From the NCBI GenBank assembly GCA_032209605.1, contig JASFXZ010000016.1, positions 4,960,001-5,024,000 of the forward strand: a DNA stretch of 64,000 nucleotides. Direction: 5' to 3'. The position numbers and the translations under genes were made by a program. Source of the DNA: Mactromeris polynyma (taxonomy: Eukaryota; Mollusca; Bivalvia; Venerida; Mactridae). Shown in pieces: positions 40,701 to 55,700 of the stretch (position 1 is the first letter of the stretch; every line of letters begins with the position of its first letter). Under the pieces are notes generated by a model, which did not search any database, had not been told where the DNA came from, and worked only from the letters and a program-made list of their open reading frames with translations.

Positions 40701-43700
40701 TGTGGTATTTTTTGTCTAATTTTAATAATTGCTTTCAATCCAGTCAATGTTTCTGGAGTTTGATTTCTATCAATTAGATATAATCACAATGATTTACACA
40801 CACATTTGTTGCTGTACATGGTGGAAACAGTCCCTCAGAGTACTCTCCTATAAACGATTAGGAAACAAGTCACGAAGTATTAAACGTCATGGAGTTTCGT
40901 GATATGAGATCTAGTCATTTTGGCTAGCGATTGCTGTAATTTGCGTCGGTATTTACAAAAAAGCCGCTGGACGAAGAGTGTTTGTCGATCAATTTTATCA
41001 TGGCTTACGATGTGGATATGTAAAAAGTTTATATCGCAAATTGCGAAACAGCTGCATCGGTGTCATGTAAATACATTTAAATGTATGTCTTCAAGTCATG
41101 AAGAAAAAAACTATTTTCCAAATTACAAAATACAAGTAGACAATTTAAACGTAAAACCGCTGGCTATTTAAACAGGCAGTCATTTATGCATTCATCTTGT
41201 AGAGAGAATGCAATTTTTTAATTAGTCGATAAGGCTGCTTTTATTATTTGATACAAAACTCATGTCAGTTTTAGTCAATTCTGTTAGCACCGGTTCATAA
41301 CAATGACACATCTTTAAAAGTCTATTACATTTGAAAGTTCATCGATCATTTGACTAAACATTCAAAAAAGATAATCAAATGTGTATCAAATCTTACAGAA
41401 TTTCCTTCATGATCTACTGAAACAATCGAAGAAAGACGGCGAAGTATCCGAGGAGGAACTTATCACATATGCTGACACAATGGTAAGTTATACTCACGAT
41501 GGTTCATCTAAAGTCATTAATCATCTAACTCTGATTCATGTAGGAATTATCAGTAGCGACGAAGGAACATGATTGTTAGAATTTGGGACAAAACGCCGCT
41601 ATATACAATAAAGTCCTGTTTTGAAGAACACGAAAAATCGGTCAATGGCGCTATCGGGATTCGATACAATACATGTAAATTTACCCTTGATTAATACAAG
41701 AATGCTGTCAGTTATTTGAATACTGTTTGGAAAGCCACAACAACTTGTCAGAAAATTGAGAGATGTATGTAACTAACATACAGTTAAAAATGCCGTCTTC
41801 CTTATAAAAGCTAAAGATGGCAGTAAAACGTTTCATTAATATCTAGTTCTTTCCGGTAATATCTTAACAAAACCATACAAGTCATATAAATAAATAAGAC
41901 TATTGCAAAATATTATAGTTTGCCTTTGTTTTGCATTGAAAATTTAAGTGAAGGTATCATTGACGCCATTATGTGAGAATAATCAGAAATGTTTCAAACT
42001 CCTCATAAATCCAAGTAAGATAGTGTCACTGTAGATAAGAATGCATACGCAGAACCACCAGGGCGTATGCTTGCATGAGTTTAACACAGTGAATACAGTA
42101 TGCAAGGAACGTAAACGCAATCGATACTGTGTTGTTTACTATTAAAAGTATACTTCGTAAATGGTTTGCAACTTCTAAGATGAATATAAAAAGGTCGCCA
42201 TTATCTGTGCAATGTCAGTGGACAAACCGCGCGATGTTCCATATATAGTTCTTAAAGCTCACAACATAGTTCTCAAAGGCTTACAGTTATGACTTGAACC
42301 AACCTATTCGATAATAACCTTGGCTTTTATTTATGTACATAGATCAATTTAGTTGGCAGTATGAAGATGTTGCTTGGTATTTATTGCTTGCCATTGGCTC
42401 TGTTATTGCCAATACGTTTTCTGTATTGAAAATGTCTAGACGTCAAAATAAACATGCTATCAGCAATGTTCTGATTGATAAAGAATTCATTGGCTTGATT
42501 TACATGAAGCACTATGTCATCGCTTTATTGTTCGTTTACATCGTGTCTCCTGTACTTCTAGCAATGCCAAGGATGGTTGCTGTGATGGTGCGCGATTGTA
42601 CCTTGTAATAACATTGTTGCTGGAAAAGTTGTTTGATCGAGGCTCGTCGTGCAGGAAGGTTATGCATTTAGGAGCTACAACTCAAGCACTTATCTTAAAT
42701 TAATATGGGTGTTGTACACCTCTGCTATGTTGACGTGGCCTGGCACAAACTAGTATACTGTTAATTCCCCTTTGACACACAATGGTGTCGAACTGTTTTA
42801 ATAAAAAAATACATTTGTACATTAATGAAAAACAGCATTGGAATTAATGTACTGATATAATCATATGGCGTGTGTGGTCCTTTGACACTTCACACCTTAA
42901 TCTAAGAATGTTTTCTAATGAACCATTTATTTTGTGCTGTCATCCAGACGTTTCATTTGTGAAATAGACTCAGTTTGCGTTTCTGATTACACTTTGGACT
43001 AGTCGCGTAATTTGTAATTATAAATAAAGGATATAGATATCCAGCAATTCCATTATTATTATTCGGAAGCTCGGATTAGTAAAGCGCAGACGAATATATT
43101 CATTATAGGCCTGTAAAGACAGAAAACCACCATTGCTGGTTGTGGAATATGATGAGGTGAACATCCGAAGTAGATACTCCCACAGGCATGCTTAAATAAC
43201 TTTTACATGCTGTACTAATACGTAGATATAGTATAGTGGACTAAATATGGGACATGCTATTTCTATTGTGTCCCATAAATCAACTCGTAACAAGGCACAA
43301 TTGCGTTTGTCAGCTTCTGGTTCCTTTAGCAGTCTGAATTAGTTATTCGAGACAAATCATTTACTACGATTGCTTTATCGGACTTTAAGTCTCTTGTGAA
43401 CGATTTGTCAGTAATGTGTTGTCAATATTCATCCCTATGTTGGTGCTTACCTCATTGAAAAAAGTCTCCAGCCATGCAATAATTCAGTAATTGTCTACAT
43501 ATCTGGACGAAATTGCCTTGGGAAAGAACTGACCGACAATCCTAGCCTAGCACTTGTGCAGAATTGCAATTCGATATGAATTAACGGATATGCGCAAAAG
43601 AGTTGTAATTAAACAAGGTGTAGTATACAATGCGTAGACTTATAAAGAATGGGAGACACTAAGGAGCAGATTACAAATAATAAAATGTAAACAGTAGATA

Positions 43701-46700
43701 TGATGACATTTGAAATCAAAGCAAGTTGCCAATCTATACATTTCCATTCCTTTGCTGATAAGGACCACTGTATGTTATAAGAGATGTTACTGATGAGAAC
43801 CACCCAGTTAACTACATCAATGCACCCGTACCTATTCAAAGTGACCTCCTATCTAATGATATATTTCAAAATAATTGTATTTATAATTGAAATAGTTGCC
43901 TCAATAGCGGACCGTTCTATTAGTTCGAGGATGACCGACTTCAAACGTTTAAACTTTAGTCAAATCTCTACGGAGGGCAAATGCCACTATCGTCTTTCGA
44001 ACTATCGATCTCGAAATTGAGTCTAGTTTACAGACTGCCAACTGCTAAACTTTAACAAGCCGAAACATTTTTTCTCAGATGACCATCAAACATCTGGCAA
44101 GATAATCTAAGCAATGGGCTATGTAACCACAATAACGTGAATTGCAATCACTAGGTAACCACACAAAAACTATCGCACATCTTTTGTAATATCGTTCTAT
44201 TGTTTTGCATCATGATAACGTGGTATCGTCTGATACCCAGATATGGATATCGTATGCTGTTTGCTTTTTACTCGTACCTCAGTGAACAGATTATTCGCGT
44301 CAACTTGCTATTCAGTTATTTCCTGGAGCTGCTGATTTTTTATAAATAAAACAATACTGGGAGAAGCAAGATCAGAATGAAAACATGAATGTAAAATGAA
44401 TGCCGCAGTTATTTCTGTTGACTAGCAATTATCATGTATAAGAGAGTTATCAAGAAGTTCGTCTACTTAATTTAGACCTGGTTTGGTATTTTAGGTAATA
44501 AAAAGAAAACCACATTTTTCAAACATTTACTGTGATTCAACAGGATAAACATAAATAAATATACTAATAATTAAATCAATTAACAACCACCAAAATCGAC
44601 ACACTCGTCCCGCAAACATAATTAACTCACATCGCCAGGGATGGACCGATAGGAAGCGTGACAAAAGCAATATTCGAAGTTCGTTATAACATTTTTAAAC
44701 ATATTTAAATATACAGTTAAAGCAAAGGTTCTAGTCAGCAGCAAACAAGATCTTCACCATCACTGAAAGTTAAAATGCTTTCAGATGAATATTCTGGTCA
44801 AACAGATACAACAACGTGGCATTTTAGTACGATTCACCTTGGGTCCTAGTAAACGATGTTGTAAGTTACGATTTAATACGTTGTTCATCCCTGGCACTGT
44901 TAGTAGCCATAAAAGTTCATTAGTTGACTTGACGATGTCTCGACCGAAGAATGAGTATTTTTGCTAATTGCATTTTGGTTGATTTAGCTCTCTAACTCCA
45001 CCACTTAACGATTCAATTATTTGTCTGATCATTGCGTGCCTATGTGAATCAAACGAAGCTAAGAAAGGTCTTCATATTGTGCACAAATAAGTTGTTCTTA
45101 TACAACTGCAGTCATGTCAGAATTGTCGTTCTTCTTCTCCTTGTAAAAATTATCTGAAGTCTGGTAAAGACTGTTATCTTAATTACATGTATGTCGTATT
45201 CTAAATATTTGCCGTAGTTTGTGGTAGTTCCGTCTGTTTTCTTTGTCAGGTATTAAGAAATTATGTTAGTGAATTAATACAGAATATTTTATATTTATGT
45301 CATGTTCTGAAGCAGACAATTTTCGGTTGCAGATTTAATGGCTTTACGTATATATGATTTGGAAACGAAATAAATGATATATTATGCGCATACAGATTCG
45401 ATGAATGGGCTTAGTTTATTGCGAACACGCTTCACAACGTCTCCAATGGTGTATCTCAGGAGTATACCATTAACCGTCGCTAATATGATTACTGGCATCA
45501 GAACATCAATCAAAATAATTCACTAGTAGATCTGATCACAAACAACGCGCATGTATAACTTTTGTATAGCAAAATATTCAAAATAAATGTAAAAATAAAG
45601 TGTGTATCTCAAAATATTAAAATACATTACGTGCGAAAGAAATTGTGATATTTTTCTGATAATTCCGGTTGGTTACAGTAAAACGTCACTAAAAGACCAC
45701 CTCAATAACAAGACCACCTCAATAACAAGACCACCTCAATAACAAGACCACCTCAATAACAATACCACCTCAATAACAAGACCATATCAATAACAAGACC
45801 ACCTCAATAACAAGACCACCTCAATAAAAAGACCACCTCAAAACTACGAAGACAATTTTCAGGTTCATTTTCACTATTTTGCTCGAAATTCAAACTCGAT
45901 ATTAAGACCACCTCATTATTAAGCCCAATTTTGAAGAGTCCCAAGGGTGGTCTTATTATTGCGGTTTTACTGTAGTATAATTTCTGATGTTTCAGTCATT
46001 TATTGCATAGATGTATCTCACGTGCTGTTTTGTGTAATGGAATGATGTATGATTCAGAGATGAACTCACATAGGTTATCTGCATACTGTTACACATAAGG
46101 GAGGCGTAGTAATATAGTAGTGCGCCTGACTCCTGATCCGAAGGTCGTGAGTTCTAGCCCTGCTCTAAATGTGATTTGACCAGGAACTGCGGTGCACGTA
46201 TTGGCTTGTAAACCAGGTAGCAGTGATTAAGAGTACGGGGCTTGTACTGAAATTATTGAGACATTGTCACCTTTCGAAATTTTCAAAACGGTTTTCGATC
46301 AAATTTGATACACACATGCAGAAACCCATTACATGTAAAATAACAAAGAAAAAGTGAGGATTGTGGCGCAGATGTTAATATATTTGTTGTTGAACTTGTC
46401 GTGTGTGGGGAACCCGGAGCACACCGTCAGTGTGTAACCGTAAGCGATAGTTTAATTATTATGTATAAAAAATGTGAGAACTTGTTTCAAATTCGGTGTA
46501 AAATAAGCAAGTTTTAAACGAAAACAAGGCTTCTTCAGACAAATGGATATATAGCTACTCTAGCATAGAAATATGTATACAACATCTTCTCATAGAAAAT
46601 AATATGATAACTATATCAAGTACTATAATATTATTATTAACCTCACGATATTATCCACAAAAACGTCAAATCCTACACTGTTAAACCGTCGCGATGTCGC

Positions 46701-49700
46701 AAGTTTAGGATATGAAATTTCATCTCCAGTTTTTGTAATTTTTCGCTCGAATTTTCCGCTTTTCACATGACAAAATGTCCAGAAACAGAGGTATTCACGA
46801 TATTTACTCAAGCACAATGTTCGCATAGTAAGTCGACACTTAAACTATATATCCCTAAGACTAATATGATATTAAACGCTTTGTATGCTATATTATAACA
46901 TAACATAACATCCAATTTAATACGGTATCGGACACGTTTAACATTTGAATTCGTGATGAAAGAAAATACCAGAGCAATATAAACAAATGTGCGATTGGTC
47001 TTGATTATGTTTTGTAACTTCAGTTGCCACAAAAAATCTCATAAGTTAAGTATCTATGAAAGCGAGATGTTCGCCCACTTGAAACCAAATCAAGTTTATT
47101 GCATTAATATTGAATTGTTGGGCGTGTCCTTTATATAAACGTCGTTTAGATTTATTGCCATGTCCATTATCACAAAGCGGTGATAGGAGCATGCTTTGGA
47201 GCTTGTATAGTCCATGAAGTTTTCGCATACGATGCTCGATATTGTGAGCTATTTAGTTCCATATATGCTGTGAAAAACTTCTAACGCAACATATTCAATT
47301 ATGACGTGGTGAAATTTATAACAATTATAACAAAGTAAATCAAATTTCTGGCCCTAGTGCAAATAGATGTATCACAGGGAGTCGGCAGACGACATACATG
47401 TCCATGTTTTGCTTTACATTATAAATTTATAAGTAAGGCGAAAATTTATGTTTGATTTTCAATAAATCATCATGTGTTAAGACAAAATAAAACAAGCTAT
47501 CCAGAAAGTGTCTGAACAGACTGTGAAATGATGAGGCTTAAAGGAATTAAATCAATATTGTCCAAAATGATTTAACATTATAATGTCATTTTGAAGATAA
47601 GTCATTGTGTATGTTGCATATTACTTGAATATAAATGGAAATGTCTGATATGTTTCGTTAAAAGGTTTGTTCGGTCTGTGGTGTTATGTGTGTTACCATG
47701 AAGTTGGTACGATTTTATGTACTCGAACATGTTTGTTTATAAAAATCATTTCAATGTGACATGACTGTTGATTAGGTGTCTGCATATTTATCAGCTGAGA
47801 GAAATTGGAAACCTGCTAGTCCATACCAATACCAAACAAAATTATATCTGTATGTTTAGCGTCAGGTTCATTTTATATTGTCGATAAAAACAAAATTCAT
47901 CTTTTTGTATCGACAACATCTTTCTTCCCACAAACAAAAACATTATACATCAAGACATGAAATACTAACTAACAACACAATGCACCAAGTAAATGACTGA
48001 ACTCTTGACGGCTTTTGAACAGGGTCATTGGCTACCTGGAACATTAATATCGGAGAAATTGGCCAGTGACGCTTTAACATCATTACCAGGGATTTTTGAC
48101 ATTTTCAAATTATTTTTTCGATCAGGCTACTAAACATAGATCCATATTGTTATGGCCTTAATTGGTTTGCGTATCATAATGGCATAATACAAATTGCTTC
48201 GGCGTATGTACTTCATCTGTGGTAATATTCTAGAAAATTTATATTAATATGCTTAGTTTAAACTTATTTATTATATATCGTTTATAAAACAAGTTTGTAG
48301 TGTATATAAATCACTCTGGATGATGATTTATATGCTCGCACCAAAGTTCAATTTATGAGTAATCCGATTTGTAAAACAAAGAATCACTTTCCGAGGAATC
48401 TATAGAACATTATCTTCTAAGACAAATAAATCGTGATGTAAATGTTGCCAGTCAGATCTCAAACAATCAGTTCATATTAAAGCTTCGACATTATTACTGT
48501 TATATAATTATACAAGGTGACAATAGACGCTTTTGGTTCTCGAAGTATTTGAGTCCTTGATTATAACGGATACTTACGCCCAAACCACAAAATTGACTCT
48601 CATTAGTCTGATAGTGAAATTTTGAGTGATGTTCAGGATTGTAAGATTCTCTTGCTGATGCTGGAGATCTTGACGACGAAGAGTCCAATGCAAGTATTTG
48701 GCAGGAACGTGCATGAAGTGTAACTATCGAAGCAGTTTTAGGTGGTTGGGTAGGTTTGCGAAGAAAAAACCGTAGCATTTTACCAGTAACTGTCCTTTTG
48801 ATGCACGCATCGAGATCATGAGCGCATATCATTTTTTGAGGCGCTTTAGCTTCTCATTACTATCATCGTCAAACGGATGGTCTACTCGAAGTACCGCCAT
48901 ATTCATCGTCTCAAGAAAATAGTACATGTAAAGTCCTCGGAGTATGACGAGTATAATGGCTGATTTACCAGGGATATATCAATTGTCGAATGGCAGGAGT
49001 CTTGATATAAACCGATTTTCTGGATGTTTGGCGAATGAGTTTACCCGAATAGTTGCGTATTAATTTCTAATACGATGATATGGAAAACGCGCAGGCTTGC
49101 CTTGGAAGCGCCTCCCGGGACCTTCAGTCCTTTGATTTTTAATTATGAATAATGGATGTTTGTACAGGCAGTTCATACTGGAACTGTCTTCATTCTGATA
49201 TCTATATCGTCTGCTTTCAGCTTCAATTGTTCGACAGAAACAAAGATGGAAAATTACAGCTCAGTGAAATGGCAAAGTAAGTTTTTTCTCATTCTAGCTG
49301 AGTTTTTATATGGGATGATGAAATACAATGTTTCTATATGTCTGGAATTGACGGAATTCCTTGTTGCGTTTGTGTGGCCTCTACACTTGCGTTTGTGTGG
49401 CCTAGTGTAGAGTTCAAGGTACTTCCTCTACAACCTGTTATGGTTGTTGTTCATGCTGTTGATGTTGTTTTCTTGTTGTTGTTTTGATACCTCGGGGGTA
49501 ATTTGAAATCAATTTCATCCTACCCACACCGGTAATTTGAACGAAATTTTAAATTACCGGGTATAACTTGAAACGGGGAAGTCTGAAATCGCATTAGTAT
49601 ACCGGATTGGCCCATCTGGGTTGTGGTTAGGGATATTAGTTGTATGTAATGTAATCTAGTCATTTTGGACGGTTGCAAAAGTCGCTCCCGTTTATATGTT

Positions 49701-52700
49701 TTATGATCGAGGTAGCGTAAAACAAAATAATTCCAGTGGAATGCAAAACAACAACAGAACTATTCTAGGACTATTGCAGGCAAATAAAGTAGAACAAACT
49801 AATGAATAGAGACTTAACCTTCAAGTTTCAACGACGACAGACGCCGTTTGCTAATAAAATTAAAGCACTCGTAAAACACAATGATTTAATTGTACAATAA
49901 ATTCATGGCGGACTATTAAGTATGCAAATTACGTCAATTTTATTACTTGTTTGTCATCAACTCTCGAAAGAGTCTTAATTTATGATTGCGCAACATATGT
50001 TTGTTTATTTCAGGCTGCTTCCAGTGAAAGAAAACTTCCTTTGTAGACCTATCTTTAAGGTTAGTAAAAGTAAAAATATATTAATGTTGTTGAATTATGA
50101 GTGTGTATAATCTAAATTATTGTAATGTTTTTGATAGATATAGCGTAAATTAAACAAGGGACTGATGTTTCCCCGCTTATGAAATAACCTACAGTGATTG
50201 GATTTTAATCAGTCAGTCTGGTATTGTTTCATATCGCAATCATACTTTACATTAGAGGTATAACTTGATTACATGAGATTGTCACGAGTTCTTTCCCTTT
50301 ATCGCATTTATATAGTTTTCCCCCAATTGCCCCTTCTACACAGTATGTATATATTACTACTCTATAGAAGGAGCGAAGGGAGAGAACTCTGGATGGGATA
50401 AAGGGAAAGCACTCGTGACAATATCCTGTGAACTGGATCAACTTCTCTTCAATATTATCGGACGAACAACCATTTAATATATTACAATACGCGTGCACAA
50501 GACTTCACCTTTCGAAAATGTGTATTTAATTAAGCAAATGTGTTCTACCTGGCACTACCTGGTTCTCCAAGGAAACTTTTAGGTACCTACGGCCTGTCTT
50601 TCCACTCGATATCTGGAACCATCGTTTTCACCTTACTGGTATGACAATACTACAATCTTAGTCTTAAATCAGTACACATTCTGTAGAATTTATGTTCTAT
50701 CTTGTCAAAAAATGTCCAATTTGAACGTTCTTAGCGTCCAATATATTAAATGCCAACGAATTCCAACAGTTCACTACTCTATGAGCAAACAAGTTAGGTC
50801 GAATGTTCTTGTTAGCTCTTGGTTCAGACTCTATCTAAAAAGTCTGTCCCCGGATTGATGTGCTGTATGATTTTGTTTTTCTGAACCCATCGTAGAATAA
50901 ATTAGTTCTGAACCCACGGTTGAATAAAATTAGTTCTGAACCTATGGTAAAAAATGGGGTTTGAACCCACAGTTTAATAAATTGTGAAGTTGAATAAAAT
51001 TGTATGAGATCGCCTCGCATCCTTCGATATTCATTGAGTATTATATTTATCAGAGGCGGACAGGTGGTTGGTACATGGTAAGTGTATTGAAATATTTCGG
51101 TTATTCTGGGTGGAAGATTTGTTTTCAACTGCATCTACCCCCCCCCCCCCCTACCATCATGATTCGGACTTATAATCGTTACCTAGTCCGCAACACTCAA
51201 TGTTTACTCTCAAATCTGAGACATATACCTAAATCTCTTGGAGAGTGGATCACAAAGAATACGTAACGTTCAGCACTCCAGCGTTCTGACTTACTTAAAA
51301 GAGCTTAATGTGGCAAACATCGATTCTCAGCTGATTGTCGGAGGATATGTACGAAATGATTGCTGCTGACAACGGGAGAACCTTCGTTCCACAGTATTGC
51401 ATATTATGACGCGATCAATGATTTTCAAATAACACAAATAATTAAAATTTATGTTCTGATTTTGCAATTTTGATATTTCAGTAGTAAGTTCCATTTCAGT
51501 CACTTTTTAGCTCACCTGACGCTTCGTAGTCATGGTGAGCTTTTAGGATCGTAGGCTGTCCGTCGTCTGTCAACTTGTTTAACGACGTATCATCCTATAC
51601 TGCCTATGGAGTTTGTCCAAACTTCACAGGAATGATCTTTAGGTGTTCCTCTTGCATATGTATATAAATGGTTCCCGTCTGCTGCATACGTAGGTCACAG
51701 GAGCTGAAATATATTTAAAAAATGAAAACTTTGAAAATCTTGTTGTCCAAGACCATTAGGTGTAGAACTTCGATATTTGGAGCGAAGCATTGAATGGTGG
51801 TCCTCTTACAAGATTCCTTTTTATGTATCATCAAAAAACATGGTCGGTGGGCGGGGATTTGTGCCTTATTTGCGTATAGTGGATAATATAAAAAATAAAA
51901 ATTAATACATTTCCTCCTAACCTGCTGAGTAGATTTTGACTGAACTTGCCAGGAATGATCTTGAAATGGTTCTTACTCAGTCGAAATGGCAGTGTGCTCA
52001 TGTGAGCGATATATGACCATCATGGCTTTCCGTTTTAGTTATTAAGCCACCGGCAATAACAGAATGAGCTCTAATGGAGACATTACATTTCTGTATACAC
52101 TTTTTTACTCTAACTTTATAACGTTTCTTCAACGCATTTATCATATATTGATTCCATCATTTTGTACATTGAAGTTTCAAATACGTTTATGTTATTAGTG
52201 TTACTGGTAAGAACATGTTTAATATAGCTTATTCTTTAGCTATAACCCCGACTCAGCCTTTATCTGACCCTTCAGTTCAGCATATATTTGTCGTTTTCAC
52301 CACTCGCAATATATATCAACAGAAAAGATATACGCCGTATATCAGAAAATAATAGACTTAGCCGTACGCCCCAAATATTGATGTTCAGTGAGATCACTTT
52401 GAATACATGGGTTGTTTAAAATTATATCTTGATTTCGCGGATTTTACTTTTCAAGCTTCCGAACATACTTTTGTACTTGTTTTAAACAATGGTTTCTAGA
52501 AATTATATCTTGTATTAAATATTTCTCTAAAGTTAGAAATTATTATTTCAAAACGGTGTTTCTATTACAAAACGGATTGTAAAACACTAGATGAAAACAA
52601 TTTTATCGATGGTGTACAAAACGTCGTGGGAACTTCTCTGACAGCTTCCTCTCTGTGAAACAAAAAAGACATTCTGCAACTAGAATAATGTGCTGAAATT

Positions 52701-55700
52701 TAAATTTATACTGATAAGAATACTGTGTTGGTTCTGGGAAAGATCAAAGTCAGATGTACATCGTATTTCAATTTTCTAACAAGTTCTGCAGATCCGTCTG
52801 TCATGGTTACCATTTATATGTTTTATTTTATGTAGGGTTGTAGTCGATTATCACCAGACGACATAGACCGAGTGTTCAACCTGTATGACGTGGTGAGTAT
52901 TGCTTTCTAGTTTCAAACATGGTGCTATTCTTGATATTGTATTGCATGTATTATGTACAAAGGAATTGGTCACATCATCATTGAAGCCCTCTCCCAGAGC
53001 ATTTACAAAATCATGGCAACTGCAAGATAATATATTATGACAAATCTGTAAATTTGTTTTCAACAGAAACAGTAATAAATAATGTAAACCATATTACATG
53101 ATTATTTACAACGGGTGTGGACAACACATTAACAGCATACATGCATATAATATGATATACTAGATATGTGTAGAATTCTAAATGCAGTAGTTTCGTCTGA
53201 ACTAAGACTGGTGATACCATGTCATTCCATGTGGTTTAAACATACGTTATTTTTATACACAGATACAAATTAGGACTGGACAGGAAGTATAGGTCTATAA
53301 CTTATTCAATTTAACACTACATGTGGAATTCCGAACAAATGTGGACACAACTATCTGATTCCTATGTTACACCCGAATCACATGCGTCATGGTCATTTGG
53401 CATTTAGACAACATAAGATACTGCTTTACATCAGAAATGTAGAACCATTGCATTAATCAATGAATCACATTATTGTTACTTACAGGTCCATCAATAAGTA
53501 AAATTTAATACAAATGTAGTGTATTAAATAACAACAATATTTGGATGCATGGTGTGTGTCAACGTACCATTCCTGAAAAAATGCTTACATATCTTGTCAT
53601 TAGCATAGTAATCAGTGGCTTGGACGTGGTTCCGCATGGCTTTATTATACATGTGTATATTGCATATTTAAAAGCTTAAATGAGATTTGTCCGAGAATAG
53701 TTAGACTGATCTGAATGATAACCACAAATCTTCACTTAAAAAGCTTCATTTATTAACATCATTCACTTAATTAATGGGTTATTTGGTGTTATTCATCTCA
53801 CAATGACTTTGCTGAACGTATTCATACAATGCAAGATAACACCAAACTCGATTGAATCATTTGTATTGTCAGATTATTCGCTAATTTCAGGATCGTAATG
53901 GGTATATAGAGAATGAAGAACTACATGGCTTTCTCAAAGATCTGATGGAACTTGTAGAAGATGTAAGTAATACTGTAATAGTACACTGTTTGCCACTAAT
54001 TTCTTCTCTCCGATCTTAATCTGATAAAGGAGTATAGATCCAAATAAAAAAACGTGAGGTTTTCATGGAATACTATTTTCAAAATTAGGATAGGAATTTT
54101 TAAAGCCCTATGCTAATTAATACTGTTCATAAAATTCATACAGGAGCAAATACACGTGGGTCATATAAAATAGAACACTTACTGGAATCACTCTTGTGCA
54201 ATGGCCTTTGAATTTACGATTTTTTGTATACCGAAACATTGACACATGTGTACACGTAGTTACAATAAGAGGAACATTAACGGTATGTTTTCGGAATATT
54301 TGGCTCCTTACGTGTTTTCCGCGTTTAGTTGAGATTTGAATGACTGTGAAATATTCTCAAAAAGGTTATATATACTTTTTGTGTTAGTCTTAATTGCATT
54401 TTAAAATTTTAATACATCGAAAAGAGTCAAAACCCATTGCAAATGGTGTCTTACCTTGAAAAAATATGTAATTCATCAGGGAAATCAACACTGCGTCGAT
54501 TTCTAGCGAAAATAAAAGATGAAAATCAAAACAAGTTGTTTGTGTAACATGAATCGAGTGGGCGAATAGTTTTGTCGTCGGTGGAAAAAGAAAAGACGCC
54601 GTCACGGGAGTGACATAAGTTGTACATAATATTATTACGACTAGTACAATAAAGGAGTGCATAGAATCACATTCTGTGAACAAATAAAACAATGCATTTC
54701 ATGATATTCATATCTTAAACGTGATTGAATGAATACATACTCCAAAAATTTAATTGCTTTCCGGTGTTATCCGTTTTTTCGGTGCTTTCCGGTGATTCTA
54801 TGCACCGATAATAAAGTCTATACAGCAAAAAGATGATGATTTGATTGTCTACCAATGGTATTGTTGTATCATGATTTTTGGTGTTAGATGTTCTCCACAT
54901 TGTTCAAGGTTACGTAATACTGCTTGCAAACAACAGCTGGTGCTAAACTACAGTAAATGAAAAGAAATGAGCATAATGTTACTTTAAAGTCTGTCTCACC
55001 ACAGCTGTATTAATACCAGATGTTTGTATGTATCTATACTTAATTGCGTATGCGTCTGAAAGGCGCATGGAGCATAAAACAATGACTATCAAACAATTCG
55101 TGTATTCGTGGATGTGCAAAAAATCTGATTTTATGTCCCTCCTTTCAAACACCACCAATGATCGAAAAATCTGAAGAGCCAGTGTGAGCATTTCATGTAC
55201 TTAGTTGAATGTTATTTGGTTTGATTCTTTTGTAACATATTGAAAACCTTTTCGATCAGTCAGATACTTTTTATAGGACCGATTCTGTTAACAGGTATTT
55301 GACGATGTTTTGGTTAAACTCGATCAGTTACTGGCATCCGTGTAACTGGTAAAATGGATGATCGAAAGAACGCGGTTGTCGATAGACTTCTTCAAAATAA
55401 ACACATATCCCAAATAAGGGATCTCACCTCCATTAATTTCAATAAGCTTTTGCTTAAGATTCTAACCACTTGTCTATTACATGCACTTTGTAATCTTGTC
55501 ATTTACTGTATATTGCATGACAATTTAGACAAATAAATATGTTTAGACTAAGCTCCATTCTAAAACTAAACTGACATATCAAAGAATACACTGATAATGT
55601 TCATGTAGTCCATTGCATTTGTCGAAAAAGAAGTTTTTATTATCTTTAAATTAAAAGAAATCCGGTTATTTTGCAAGCAGAGATTTTTGTCCGTGAGTAA

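Noticed and set aside
54390..54692. 100-codon minus-strand ORF with a hydrophobic N-terminal segment
   Set aside because: No recognised domain or splice signal, AT-rich composition, and overlap of intron sequence; treated as chance.
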